DNA from: Bidens hawaiensis
Taxonomy: Eukaryota; Streptophyta; Magnoliopsida; Asterales; Asteraceae
Assembly (NCBI GenBank): GCA_021521415.1
Contig: JAIQDT010014610.1
Location: 1 to 64,000, forward strand
Reading direction: 5' to 3'
Length of the DNA stretch: 64,000 nucleotides
The notes beneath the pieces are model-generated. The model saw only the letters and a program-made list of their open reading frames with translations, did not search any database and had not been told where the DNA came from. Below, one piece after another: positions 22,206 through 33,914 of this stretch (the first letter of the stretch is position 1; each line of letters opens with the position of its first letter). The translations under genes and the position numbers were made by a program.

Positions 22206-24719
22206 TGTGACACTCGTCAATTTCAGGTTAACTCCGTTAATTCAAACTCCGTCAATTCAAACTTAAGATCACTTGATCTATAACGCACATCTCATTACAT
22301 TTAAACTATGGTTTTAAATGACGCTTGACAATCACTACATATGTAGTCTTTCGGGATTGCACCGAAACGCAAACGAGTTGACGCAAACCATTGGTGAATA
22401 AACGAAAAACATCCAAACAATAATTATTTGATAATTATGTGTTAGGCTTATGTGCTATTTGATAATATTGTATAAAACGTAAACTCAAGATGCAAACAAG
22501 TTACTTTAGGCTAGAAAAGTAATAATTAGAAGTTGAGGGGCCTTTGTGTAACATATTATTATTAATAATATTAAAAACCCTAACCTCCTCTCTCTCTCCC
22601 CACAACCGATCGGCCCCCTCCCTTCTCCCTCCCTTGGCTGCCGTCACATTACACACACATACACACAAGGATTGTCAAGTTTTGTTGAAGATTCAAGGTG
22701 CTAGGAAGGTATGAACAACTATTCTATGCATTCTATATGTTTAATTTTAATTTTGAATGGGTTAATCCAAAACCCTAAGTCACGAAATTGATGAGTAAGA
22801 TGAACTAGGGTTTGATTTTATGTTTGATGATGATTTGCTAATGAAATTGATAACTAGTTGTGTTATTGTTGTTGTTAATCATTGTTCTTTGATCTTAAAC
22901 TTTCAAGAAAAACCCTAACTATGTATTTAATATGAGATTGATATGCATGGTTGGTAAATATTGTGTCTAGAGTGTTATATGCATGAATTATTGTTCATAG
23001 ATTGTTGTTATGTTGAGTTTTGATGTACACTGGTACTGGACAGATTGTTAAGTTTATGTTTAGACCACTGTAACTGAATGTTAAAGTGGTAATTGGTCGA
23101 AATTCTTAACACTATAGTGTACTAGGTTGAGTCTGGTTTCTATAAAGTCCAAGTTTGTAATTTTTGGACGGGTAAAGGTTAACTTTTATTATTTTAAAAA
23201 ACTGAAGTGCAAATCTGAATTGTGAGACCTGCTGTTAGGCTGTTTTGTAATTATCATATCTCATGAACTACAAGACCAAATGGGTTGGTTCCACTTATGG
23301 AAGTTAAAATTTTGAGTTAAGAACCTAACCCAATTGGTCTTGCATTAATTGGATTTTTCATTTAACGGGAATAACAAATAACATTCTGTTGCGCATGATT
23401 TTGACTGCTGTGAGTTTACTGTAATGTTTTGATCATTGTGAGTAAACTATGTGGAAAAAAAATACAATATAAATAGTTATGGAAACCTAACTCATGTGTG
23501 CTTTTGTGACTATTTTTGGTGAATTAATTGATATGCTATGATCTGTTGAATAGAGTAATCTTTCAAGTAAAATTCTGTCTTGATAAAACTAGCTGCTGAA
23601 CTATGTGAAAATACATGAAACGTGCTTGTTGCTAGATAATTGCTATGTTATGAATAAATTGACCTTGTGGGGAATAATTCCTAGTAATGTACACTATTAA
23701 TACTTGACACGTAAGTAGTTGTTCACACATGTAACGTATCACCAATGTGTTTGTTGAGACACACACAATTCACAAACGAAACACGAAACGTATCTTATGC
23801 ATAGGTGTTATGTGCCGAGTCTAGAGACTCGATAATAGTTCCAACACTTAGAAAATCTCATTTGTTGTTTTAGAACGCTAGTGAGGATTTTCTGTGACGC
23901 GCATCACTTGGGTGACTTGTTTTTGAATTCTTTGCAAACAGTGAGTTTCACGTTCCCCTTTTTAACTCTTTTAAACGCTTTTTCACTTGGGGGAGAATAC
24001 ATACTCCGAAACGCTTTTAGATTTTGTTATTAGATTATATATCACTTGTAAAGGCTAAGTGGCAAACGAAACAACTAAAGTCCTTCATAACATCGAACCG
24101 TTTAGTGTTGGATAATAGCGAGTCACTGTTGAGTAGTACTACTGGGTTTGACAAACCCCACCCAACGCTAAACTCGACTGGAGGTCGAGTGGGTGTAATC
24201 TTGGCTAACACATACCATGGTCGGGATAGACATGGTGGCAAGGCAAATGATAGACAGTCAGCTTCGGTGTCGAACACTTAGCAATACATGCTTTATAGGC
24301 TAGCTACCTATAGATATATAATTGATTTAACATTATCTGGTAACGCAAAACGCAAAACGCAAACGCAAACGCAAACGCTTTATTTATATAAACTTGTGAA
24401 CTCCCCAACCCCGTGTTGACACTTTTAGTATGTTATTCTCAGGTAGCCGAGGCGGGCGCGCGGTATAGGATCATGCATTACTTTGAACGCTATTGTTTAT
24501 GCAAACTTGTTTTTAAACTGTTATTAATTGGGTTTTTTAAGTCGTCCTGCGTGACGCAACACTTGGTTTATGGTTTTACGCTTCCGCACTTATTTACACT
24601 TAAATGTTTTCGTGTTTTGAAAACTTTACTTATGGTTTGATTATAACTAATGATTCCGATCCTGTTAGTTCACACCCTCTGACGGTAAAACTTCGTTAGT
24701 GGATTTTGAGGGTGTGACA
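22206..24719 (+). repeat. Chromovirus LTR3 (original 3' LTR)
   Basis: 2514 bp, followed by ggttc and the Tat integrase region. It shares its left-half differences with LTR2 and its right-half differences with LTR1, so it is the reference 3' LTR from which both recombinants drew. A few changes are private to it (for example near 22308, 23478 and 24288). Confidence 0.92.
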
Positions 24720-24724
24720 GGTTC

Positions 24725-25993
24725 AAGATGCAATCACTGAGTAAGGTCCCAATTGGATGACTCCCATAGAAAAGTTCCTCAAAAATGGTGAGTTACCTTC
24801 GGACCAGACAGAGGCTGAAAGGGTTCGAATCAAGTCCCGACAGTATGTGTTGCAAGGAGAAACCCTATATAAAAAAGCTTACCTTGCACCACTACTAAGA
24901 TGTGTGGGCCCTGAACAAAGTCAATATCTGATCAAAGAGGTTCACGAGGGGATATGTGGAGTTCATTTTGGGCCAAAAACAGGGGTTGCAAAATTGATGA
25001 ACCTCGGATACTTCTGGCCCACGATGTACCGAGATGAAACATAACAAATCAAGAAATGTGAAGCTTGCCAAATCCATGCTCCTGTTCCCAAAAGCCCAAA
25101 ACACGATCTAGTCCCCATCTCCTCGGCTTGGCCATTCCATAAGTAGGGAATGGACATCGTTGGTTCATTCCCACCAGCCAAGGGTGGGTTAAAATTTCTG
25201 TTAGTAGCCGTGGACTACTTCACCAAGTGCCCTGAGGTCAAACCACTTGCAAAAATAACGGGCAAACAAGTCGTCGACTTTGTATGGGAAAGCATCATTT
25301 GTCGCTATGGGCTGCCAGGAGTGTTGGTCACGGATAATGGAAAACAATTTCCTGAGAAGCCTTTTAGCACATGGTGCAAAGAATTCAGAATCACTCAAGT
25401 GTTCAGCTCAGTTGCACACCCACAATCCAATGGCCAAGTTGAAAGAACAAACAGAACCATTGTGGAAGGAATCAAAGCAAGGCTGGGAAGACATAACAAC
25501 AATTGGCTTGAAGAACTCCCAAATGTTCTATGGGAAATAAGAACAACCTAAAAAACAAGTCACAAACGAACACCTTACAGCTTAGTGTTCGGATCGGAAG
25601 ACGTAATCCCAGCAGAAGTCGGAGTTGTGACTCAAAGAACACTCAACATGGATCTCGAATCAAACAACAACGAGACCATGTTGAATTTGCAACTCCTTGA
25701 AGAAATTCGTGACCAAGCCGTAATACAAGAGGCTAAGTACAAGCAAAAAATGGAAGCTTATTACAATGCAAGAGTGAAACATGAACGTTTCAGGCCGGGA
25801 GATCTTGTACTCCGAAACAACGAGGCCAGCAAGAAAGAAAACCAAGGAAAACTCCACCCAAAGTAGGAAGGACCATACACAATCCTTGAAGCTCACAAGG
25901 GTGGATCCTACAAACTGGCCGACGCAGAAGGCAAAAAGCTTCCAAGACACTGGAACGGCAAAACCCTTAAAAGGTTCCATGCCTATTCAAGAT
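24725..25993 (+). pseudogene. Tat integrase
   Basis: It continues the Tat pol line after the insertion. 24757-25044 is the zinc-binding part (HEGICGVHFG, GYFWPTMY), then CEACQIHAP. The catalytic core 25150-25551 has Asp (GMDIVGSFPP, 25153-25155), Asp (VLVTDNGKQF, 25333-25335) and Glu (SNGQVERTNRT, 25441-25443), with 35 residues between the last two. The C-terminal part 25585-25980 includes RFRPGDLVLR and a GGSYKLAD, LPRHWNGKTLKRFHA ending. Stops interrupt it at about 25042, 25144, 25549 and 25864. There is no chromodomain, as expected for Tat. Confidence 0.88.
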
Positions 25994-26709
25994 CTTTAAA
26001 TGTATTTCAAGAGATGTATAACTCTCTTTTTTGTAAACAATAACCTCTTGAACGAATGATGAAGTCTTTATCATAACTTGTCTTTACTATCCTATAATCA
26101 GGTTGAGAACCTAGCAAGAAACTCCATGGCAAGGGCCATGTAAGGCGATGAGCTCCCAGGCCACATCGCTCAATAGGTTCAAGGGTTAAATGAACCTATA
26201 TAAGAGGTGAGTTCCTATATCAATCCAACTCCATGAGACTTAAAAATTTTTTTCAAACAAAACTTATCTCATAGACGGGTCTGAACAGCCTACATCAATT
26301 CGTTCCTTAAGCTTTGAAAAACTTTATGAAACAAATATACACTAAGTAATGATACAAAGGATAGCCAACATGTGTTTTTACCTAATGATGCCTTGAAGCT
26401 AAAGTGATTGCAGTACTAAAACTTCTTAAGGAAAGTTAGCTAAAAAACACATCAAACAAACAAGACAAGCAACAAAAATACAAAACATCGAACAATACCC
26501 TTCATAAAAAAGGCCTTTAAAGGCCATAATAAGCAACATCCATAATAGCCAAGCACGGAATCATAAAGATTCCCATAAAAAGCGTTCAAACGGCCAACAA
26601 GGCTAACAACAACCATAAAGCAGAAACCTTAACGGTTTCATGCCAAACCTAAATTGTTCAAAGTACATCACATTGTTTAAGAGTGTTAAGAAAGCTACGA
26701 ATCAATTGT
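25994..26709. other. Untranslated Tat 3' spacer
   Basis: About 700 bp between the integrase end and the antisense ORF. I see no coding frame or RNA gene. The right part is A-rich on the + strand with scattered direct repeats such as aaaaggcctttaaaggcc (about 26507-26525), which is palindromic around ggcctttaaaggcc. Confidence 0.5.
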
Positions 26710-28882
26710 TTAAACATCAAAAACAGGCTTTGAAGTACTAGCCTCACCACCCTTACCTTTCTTAGACTTCTTCACTTTTAGGCCACCACTAGCAACGGCT
26801 GAACCTTCGAGATTAGCCACATGAGACCCGTCACTATCTCCGGATAAGGTCTCTTCGCTATCACCAGAACGAGAACGCTTCTTGGACAAAGACTCAAGCA
26901 CGTCAGAGCAAACCTTCTCATCAAGCCCGGCTGGTTTTAAACCCTACAAAACAGAAAGAGGCTTTCCAAAGCAAGATGAAACTTCACCTACATAGGGGTA
27001 AGTAAGCCTTTCCATCGCATGAACGGAATCCGAAAAGAGCTTGGAAGCTTCACAGTTGAACATAGGCGATTGCTCCAAGGGTTGACCAGCTTCGTGATGT
27101 TTGAAGCCAGCAACAAAGCCCAAGTGTTTTCCATAGTTCAGTAGCTTCGTGTAAACACCACCCAACACTAAGTTAAATTCAGAAGAGTGAAGCAGGTAAG
27201 TCACAACCTGATGAAACCCATGCTCAACCAGCCATCGGTTGTCATAAGTAGCTTGGGTGACTGAAGCCTTCAAGCCTTCTTTCTCCATATCAAAGGCTTT
27301 CCTCTGAACCTCTAAGGCTTCCCTATCAGCTTCTAGCTTAACTCTATCAGCTTCCATTTTTTCTTCAACCCGACAACCTCAATCTCATGGCTACGAGAAA
27401 GCTCATCAATCTTCTTCACATAATCCTCCTCCTTCTTTGAAAAACCATCAACATCTTTTTTTTATCACCGTCATAGAAGCCTTCATCTTCTCCTTCTTCT
27501 TGGAGAATTCTTCATACTCTTGCATCCCTTTCTGAAAGCGAGTAACGCCCTCAGCTAAGAGGGCAGAAAGGTTGCAAGTGCTGAGAATCAACCTTGAAAG
27601 AATGGCATCACCCTCCATCTCAGAAATGGTATTACGAACTCCAGGTGGAGCAAAGTTAGCCAATACATCAGCACAAACCTCCGGATCCTTAAAGCTATCA
27701 CCAACCTTAACATTCCACCCAGGGACATAAACCTTATCTACACTTAACCCTTGAACAGTGGACACTGCAACCTTTTTACCAGCCGATTTCTTCTTCTTGG
27801 AAACAACCAAACCCTGCTCCTTCTCTGCCTCTACACTCGGACCTTGATCCTCAGCAACTTGAACATCATTGCTAACATCCACTGGTTCTTGTGAAGAGGA
27901 TGGACCAGAATACTTCAACAAAAGCCGATTGGAACGGGGGTAGAAACCTTAGGAGCAGTAGACCCAGTGAAGCCTCTGACGTTCGGAACTCCAACATATC
28001 CAGAACCTTCGAACCTACTCTATTTCCCTCGAACCACAACGTTTTCCCCAACAGTAGCCGCAACATCCCCAAGTCCAACATCGGAAGTATCGTCACTCTT
28101 CAAGAAATCTAAAGCCGACATAACTAAAAAAACAAAAGAAATCTATCAATATGCATATCATGGAAACAAAACGAATGCAAGCTAAGCAAACACATACCCT
28201 TATCATCCCTCATAAGCATGGGATCCCGATTATGCTTATCCCACAACTTGCTAATTCCTAACAAAACGAGAAGATTTTCGGGAAGAGGACGAAGACATGA
28301 CAGACACTTCCTAATAGATTTCAAAAATATATCGTTCAACTCCGATTCAGCCGGCTCCAGCTCATTCAAAACGGTCTCAGGTTGTCTCCAAACAGGTTTA
28401 AAAGGAAGAATGGAATCGGAAACACAGAAAAAGCGATCCTTCTAAGAACCAAGGGTCGTAACCATCGAAGATATCAGGCAAGTATCAACCTGAGTATGCT
28501 CAAAGGTATACCAATCGTCGTTCTTCTCTAGACGGAAGAAACGGCGAAAACTTAACAACAACGGATCATACCCTAAAGCCCTACATAAAACCTCAAAATG
28601 CAAAACCCTAGCAAGCCCTAAGGGGTGAATCTGACCAAAAGACACACGATAATACTCTAACACGTTCAAAACAAAAACCGAAAACGGACGACGAAGGTTC
28701 GAAAACTCAAAATGGCGACAATAAAGGGAAATTGAACCCGCCGGACAACGATCGATCGAAACGTCTGCCGGCGGAGCAACCGGTTTAAACTCTAACCCTA
28801 TACCCCATTCAAGGCAAAATGATTCGACCTCATCTTGGGTTAATCGGGAATAACTCGCCAATAGATCCTTACGAGCACCCAT
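26710..28882 (-). pseudogene. Tat antisense ORF, Transposase_28-like with coiled coil
   Basis: Opposite in direction to the Tat pol genes. The first exon starts at ATG 28882 and shows a block ending LARVLHFEVLCRALGYDPLL, FRRFFRLEKNDDWYTF, the signature of the so-called putative gypsy-type transposon domain (Pfam Transposase_28). A linker follows (LRPLPENLLVLLGISKLW), then a probable intron 28124-28197, an acidic/basic linker, a block VPGWNVKVGDSF and FAPPGVRNTI, a long coiled coil (27250-27540, e.g. DREALEVQRKAFDMEKEGL), a helical block and a Lys/Ser-rich C-terminus (KKRSRSGDSEETLSGDSDGS). Antisense ORFs downstream of pol are known in Tat elements and their function is unknown. Stops and frameshifts at about 28430, 28040, 27920, 27450-27360 and 26942 break it. 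Confidence 0.75.
28124..28197 (-). other. Putative 74-nt intron in the Tat antisense ORF
   Basis: On the minus strand the donor is AAGG|GTATGTG and the acceptor is TTTTTTAG|TTATG with a T-rich tract. Unspliced, the frame stops about 70 nt later. Splicing joins the GATGATAAGG end to TTATGTCGGCTTTAGAT and keeps the frame open (KSDDTSDVGLGDV). The length is close to the usual minimum for plants. Confidence 0.6.
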
Positions 28883-29176
28883 AATTTCGAAAGAAAAGGG
28901 AAGGATTTAAACTAACCTGGTGAATGATTGAAAGGAACTTGATGAGTGTTTGAAGAATATTGTGGAACTTTAAAATAAAAACAAGAAGAAAATGAACAGT
29001 AATTACTATTAATAAGAGCAGTTATTGGAAACCGCAATCTGCAGTAACCATCACATCAACTGTCCTGTCAGAAATTCAAAAATAACCAAAACCATTCAAA
29101 GCCTCGAAGCCTTTAAGCAATAACAAAATGTGTGCAAAAGTCAGAAGCCGTTGAGCCTACTTCTCAAAAACCTCTG

Positions 29177-29187
29177 ACTTGGGGGGC
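29177..29187 (+). promoter_or_regulatory. Polypurine tract of the Tat element
   Basis: acttggggggc ends directly at the first base of the 3' LTR (29188), as expected for the plus-strand DNA primer. Confidence 0.75.
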
Positions 29188-29841
29188 TGATGACGGGGGT
29201 AGCCCAAATTCTGGTAAAATGGCTTTCACACATTAACACTAAAAAGGTTAGAAGGTTAAAAGGTTCGTTTCCCGCCCAATTTAGGAAAACAAGTACGCGA
29301 ACAGTAAGCACATGCAATAGTACTGCATCAAATCACTGTTCCCTCTGAAGAAGGGACATGCTTAGAAAAAGTAATATTATTATAATCGTTAACCAATGGC
29401 CAAAAGCTTCCCACCCATAAAATGGTCAACCCTCTAGCAAACCGGAGGTTCATTAGTTTATCCATTGGACAAAAGGCTTGCATTCCTCTATCTATAAAAG
29501 GAATACAACTCAGCCATAACAAGGACACACCAGATCTGAGAGTTAACATATACTCTTTGATCTCCTCTTCTTCCTTGAGAAGCCTGCACCTTGCTTGCTT
29601 CTTTCTTACTTCAAGAACATCATAGCTTCACCAATAACTTCATCCAAAAACTGGTTCCAAACATCTCGGTCTTGGATCTTCGGTGAACTATAACAAATAA
29701 CAACAAACTAGTGAACCTCTCTCTACGTTTTGCAAACGTAGAGGGACACGACGACCTGCGTTAGGTTAACACGAACCCTTGAAGCCTGTTAGCCTAACCA
29801 GTCCATTCACTATCATTGGTCTTGTAATTGTTGTAGCAACA
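29188..29841 (+). repeat. 3' LTR of the Tat element
   Basis: 654 bp, TGATGACGGG...GTAGCAACA, aligned with 1676-2321. It contains an extra aaaaggtt unit near 29255. It is followed by tcatc, the target duplication. Confidence 0.93.
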
Positions 29842-29846
29842 TCATC

Positions 29847-30969
29847 TTTGATGGGAAATTCATACACATTTATAAAACATTGACATAATTATATCACTTA
29901 GCTTACTGAAATGATTTTAGGTGGTTTGCTTGTATGTTACATTCTAACTTTTCAATCAATCATATGACTACATATATTTAGCAAAATTCTAACTGCTTAT
30001 GCTTTTAGTGATATTGCATGTATTCATGCTTATAATCATTTATAACTAAATGAATTCGAAATCAAAGTGATATTCTTCTTTAATTGATTGCTTTAGTACC
30101 TTGGGTATTTTATCATTCGATGTTATTTTGTATGATAGTGTTGTTATTTTCTATGAGTGTAGTTAAAAACACCAATTTTTGATTAATAGGTTAAATAGTA
30201 GCAACAATTTAGTATCATGTGCCACTGTGTCCATCAACTGATTTCGCTTATGACCTTTAGCTATAATACATTAACACTATCCAATATTCACATTTGCCTA
30301 TTGTATGTGTGGTGTAGTACTGTAGTCCTTAGGAGAAAACCTATTTAAAAACCAAAATTTGTGTGAAAAATCTTTATTAAATAAATATACATTTCGCACA
30401 CATAATGATTTTATTTGGTTTCTGATTTAATTTGATGGGCTTTAAACTTTAGTTGAACTTTAATTGATTTTAGCTTTTAATTTGGTTGAGTTTTAAACAA
30501 ATATGGATAACATTATACTTTGTCAGGGGTAACGAAATATGAAAACCAACCAAATAAAAATAAATTTGCACTACCGACGAAAAGTTAAGGGGTAACGGAA
30601 GCTCCCCCTGGTTACTAAGTATGTCCGCCACCGGTGTAGTCCTTAGGTGAAAACCTATTTAAAAGCCAAAATTCGTGTGAAAAATCTTTATTAATAAATA
30701 TACATTCCGCACGCATAAATTGTTATTAAGTTAACCAAAAATACACATTAGATAATACATTTCAAATATAATTTATTATTCATGATATAAACATTCCCTT
30801 CTTTATAAATATCGTATGATTATTTGTTAGGTTAACCAAGTTTGTTTCTTTTAACTTAATCCAACCATTTAAACCTCATTAAATTTTAATTAGGAAACAA
30901 CTGAAACTAGAAAGAATTAGCAAAATTCACAAATTGGTCGATATTTCGGCAATCGAATAGTCAATTAAA
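29847..30969. repeat. AT-rich flank with a diverged direct repeat
   Basis: No gene is visible. About 95 bp at 30310-30406 recurs at 30631-30717. Both contain tagtccttagg, gaaaacctatttaaaa and gtgtgaaaaatctttatta, and end in cgcac(a/g)cataa. Between them lies a stretch beginning caggggtaacg and ending ctccccctg. The two copies may be remnants of one element, and no target duplication was found. Confidence 0.55.
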
Positions 30970-31753
30970 GGGTCAGGCTAAACGTACCCTCTCCCCTGCT
31001 AACCATACACCCTTCATGAAATTTCATTTCCTCTTAACATTTTTAATTGACATTTTAGTCCCTTTTATTTAATTCTCTCAAAATATCAAATAAAAAACTA
31101 TTAAGTTTTATTTTTGTTTTACAGTTTTATTTTATATTTTTGTTATTGATTTTATTATTTTAATACTTTAAGATCTTATTAATAGTTTATTTTTTTTTTG
31201 CATGTATTAAAAAGTTTTGTATGTTTTCTCTAGCTAGTTTATTATTATTATTATTTTTTTATAAAATGTATTCAAAACAATTTGATTTTTTTTGTTAAGT
31301 TTAATTCATGAGATTAATGTTGCCTGAGAAAAGAGCCAAATTTGTTTAACAAGTTGTATGTTATTTAACCCTTTTTATTTATAAAAATAATATGATTTTT
31401 TATAAAGGATTAATGTAATATATCTCTTAATTTAAAAAAAAAACGCTCTCCAAAAAGATTAAAACAAGTATAGAAAAAAATATTTTTTTATAAAACAAGA
31501 AAAATAACGTTTTTTAGATAAGAAAAATAAATGTTTTTCTAAGTAAGAAAAAATATGTTTTTATTAAAGGCCTTTAAATATACATAAAAAGATAAATAGA
31601 AAAAAAATGCTTTATAAAAATAATAATGATAATAAAAGATAACAAAATAACAAAAGAAACAACAAAAAAGTCTAAATCGTATTAATGTAAAACTTGATGG
31701 AGGGAGTATGTTTAGTAAAAATGTATGGGTGAGAGGTAAGTTTAGCAGCACCC
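30970..31753. mobile_element. Mutator-like MITE, 784 bp
   Basis: The left end gggtcaggctaaacgtaccc and the right end read in reverse (gggtgctgctaaacttacc) form imperfect terminal inverted repeats of at least 24 bp. Both sides carry a perfect 9-bp target duplication tcaattaaa (30961-30969 and 31754-31762), the length made by Mutator-like transposases. The interior is AT-rich with no coding frame, so it depends on a transposase elsewhere. Confidence 0.8.
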
Positions 31754-31762
31754 TCAATTAAA

Positions 31763-33033
31763 TTGTTTTGAACATGGCATCAACGAGCCACGATTGAGCA
31801 GTCAATTGATTGACGAGTCGACGACCGCATCCTCACTCTGGTGCCTACAACCATCCGCCCTCCACCCTCCACCACTATGGTAGTCCACCGTAGTACCGAG
31901 CAAGGACCGCGCCATAAGAAATCCAAAACTAAACTACTTTTTAAGGATTAGATGAATATTTGATTGATTAGATGGTCATCTGATTAATTAGTTGATTAGA
32001 TGATCTGGACCAATCCAAAAAAGTTGTTATCTAGACATGTAACGGTAAATTTCAGACGCCCAATAAATTCAGAAATCTTTGAAAAATATACTTTGGTCCG
32101 CCACAACCCCAGGATAGATAGTCCCGTAAAACCCCAAAATAATTCAAAGATTATTACACAACTAGGTTAGTAGCAATGTCCTATTAAACCACAAAATGAG
32201 TCAAAGACCCTCACGCTTCCAAAATTGTTGTTCTTTTATCAGCATCTCGAACATTGAACCTCCAATCTTAGTTGCAGCCAAACTGAACTTTCGGTTTTGT
32301 ACATACCATAAATGAATTAAAACGATCTTGTATTTAGGGACCAGCCAAAACGATCAATGTGGTCCTTAGGTTGCATCTTATCAAAAACTGCTGCTATATA
32401 TTATCATATGCATTTTTACGTGTCATTCATTCCCCCCTTCAATATCTATCCTCAAATTAATACGCGCAAATGACATCTTTCTAACACACATAGACATTAA
32501 ACTACGCTTATCCCTACATAATTTCTTGAAGGCTGAAAGTGGGTGTTCTTGGATTATTATCATTGAAAAGAAAGCGCGTGTTCAAGGATAATTATCACTG
32601 AAAATACGTTAGACAAACACGTTAGATCGATGTTCTTTATAATTAACTCGTAACAATCACAATTACTCAAGTGAATCAATATCATCAATATGTATGACTG
32701 GTACGTGTGGTCATGCCCCAGTTGTTTGTAGTGAATGCTGATGTTTAAAAGTTCTTATATAATATTGTAAATACAGAAAAAAAAAACTCATTTGACAAGT
32801 CATTTGATTAAAGATAACGTAATCAATAATTTCTTAAATTTGAAGTTGACGACACAATGTTTATGCTGCCCCACATCATCCTTTCATGCATTGTTCTTTT
32901 TTTAGGTTGTTAGATACATTGTTGTGCACCATTAACATAAAAATTTTGTTTTCTACACACACACATAAGCATACACGTACACAACTATACATGATATGCA
33001 TGTTATACAGGAGCATAAATATAAAAAAAATAA
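31763..33033. other. Intergenic DNA, nothing identified
   Basis: No convincing coding frame, LTR or RNA gene. It contains a short locally repetitive stretch around 31940-32010 (variants of ttgattagatg) and a cacacaca run near 32957. Single short ORFs here have no family features. Confidence 0.5.
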
Positions 33034-33247
33034 ATGAGTTAACTGTAGAGTTGGTTCATGTGGCTTGCAAATATTGCACGCTTGATCCCTAAACTTAACT
33101 ATTTACAAACTTAAATATAATAGTTATATATTTGGTACTAAGGTGATTCAGATGTATGATAATTGTAACTACGGTGGTTTTTACCCGTTATTGCCATTAA
33201 TATTTTCCATTAAGCCTGTGTAAAATGACCAAACTACCCTTAATAAT
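33034..33247 (+). repeat. 214-bp direct repeat, left copy
   Basis: It aligns over its whole length with 37969-38182 with substitutions but almost no indels. Shared phrases are gagttaactgtagagttggtt, gatccctaaacttaact and aaaatgaccaaactaccctt. The pair brackets the hAT element 33298-37806, but neither copy touches the hAT target duplications. Confidence 0.85.
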
Positions 33248-33914
33248 AACAACAATAATCATATTATAAGGCTTTATATCAGAAAAGATGTTATGAACAC
33301 TGGCGGATCCAAGAATTTTTGTCAATGAGTTCACTGTTTTCTGTAACATCCCGAAATTTCCATGAATAATATTAACAAATTAATTACGTTGGAAGAATTA
33401 ATTTGAGTTAGTAGAAAAATAATAATAAAGATAAAAGGATGGTAGGCTAAAATAGAGAGAATTAGATCATGGACTTAGAATGAAGATGAGTCTAAGGTCC
33501 ATGGGCTTAAGGAGTATAAATACCCCTTAAACCCTAAATTCTTTACATCTTCATCATTCTACACCTTAGCCTACACCATATAAAACACACACTTAAGCCA
33601 AACACTCTCTAAACTATTATATTCAACGATCCAAGACCAACCGAAGGTAAGAAATCATTTATCTCAGCTGACCCAACAATTTAGAATCCGACACCGCAGC
33701 CCTGGGATGCCGAATGAGCCATTTGAATCTAGATCTAGCTTTATTCGGGTGTTTAATCAACCAAAAACGAGCTTAAGGGCCACCTTAGCTTGGATCTGGA
33801 CATCCCAAAGCTACCTGGGTTATAAATGATCAAAATCCGGCCAACCATGGTGGTAAACGGCGGCTAACGGTGCCAGACTCGAAGAAAAGCCCTAAAAACG
33901 CGAAGAAGAAGGCT

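Larger units (their letters stand above)
8877..24719 (+). mobile_element. Chromovirus cluster with three LTRs, inserted in the Tat element
   Basis: Flanked on the outside by a 5-bp target duplication ggttc (8872-8876 and 24720-24724). Contents in order: LTR1 8877-11390, a copy of 385 bp of the Tat host 11391-11775, a pol tail 11776-13829, LTR2 13830-16344, a full internal region 16345-22205, and LTR3 22206-24719. The coding parts end in a chromodomain and carry an iMet primer site, so this is a Ty3/Gypsy chromovirus, probably of the Tekay group (inferred from the roughly 2.5-kb LTRs and the chromodomain position). The layout is not a plain insertion: it requires LTR-LTR unequal exchange plus one non-homologous join at 11775/11776. 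Confidence 0.88.
1676..29841 (+). mobile_element. Tat-type Ty3/Gypsy retrotransposon with two nested insertions
   Basis: The element is bounded by two LTRs (1676-2321 and 29188-29841), each beginning TGATGACGGG and ending GTAGCAACA, and by a perfect 5-bp target duplication tcatc (1671-1675 and 29842-29846). Gene order is gag, protease, reverse transcriptase, RNase H, second RNase H, integrase, then an antisense ORF. A second RNase H and an antisense ORF downstream of pol are known for the Tat lineage. Removing the insertions at 6011-8181 and 8877-24719 plus their duplicated target bases leaves about 10.1 kb, a normal size. The LTRs differ at roughly 20 sites by eye, including an 8-bp indel. 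All frames are broken, so it is inactive. Confidence 0.9.

Noticed and set aside
31539..31757. 72-codon minus-strand Phe/Tyr-rich frame with membrane-like composition
   Set aside because: It lies in AT-rich MITE interior. The composition follows from A/T bias, and the frame ends in the terminal repeat.
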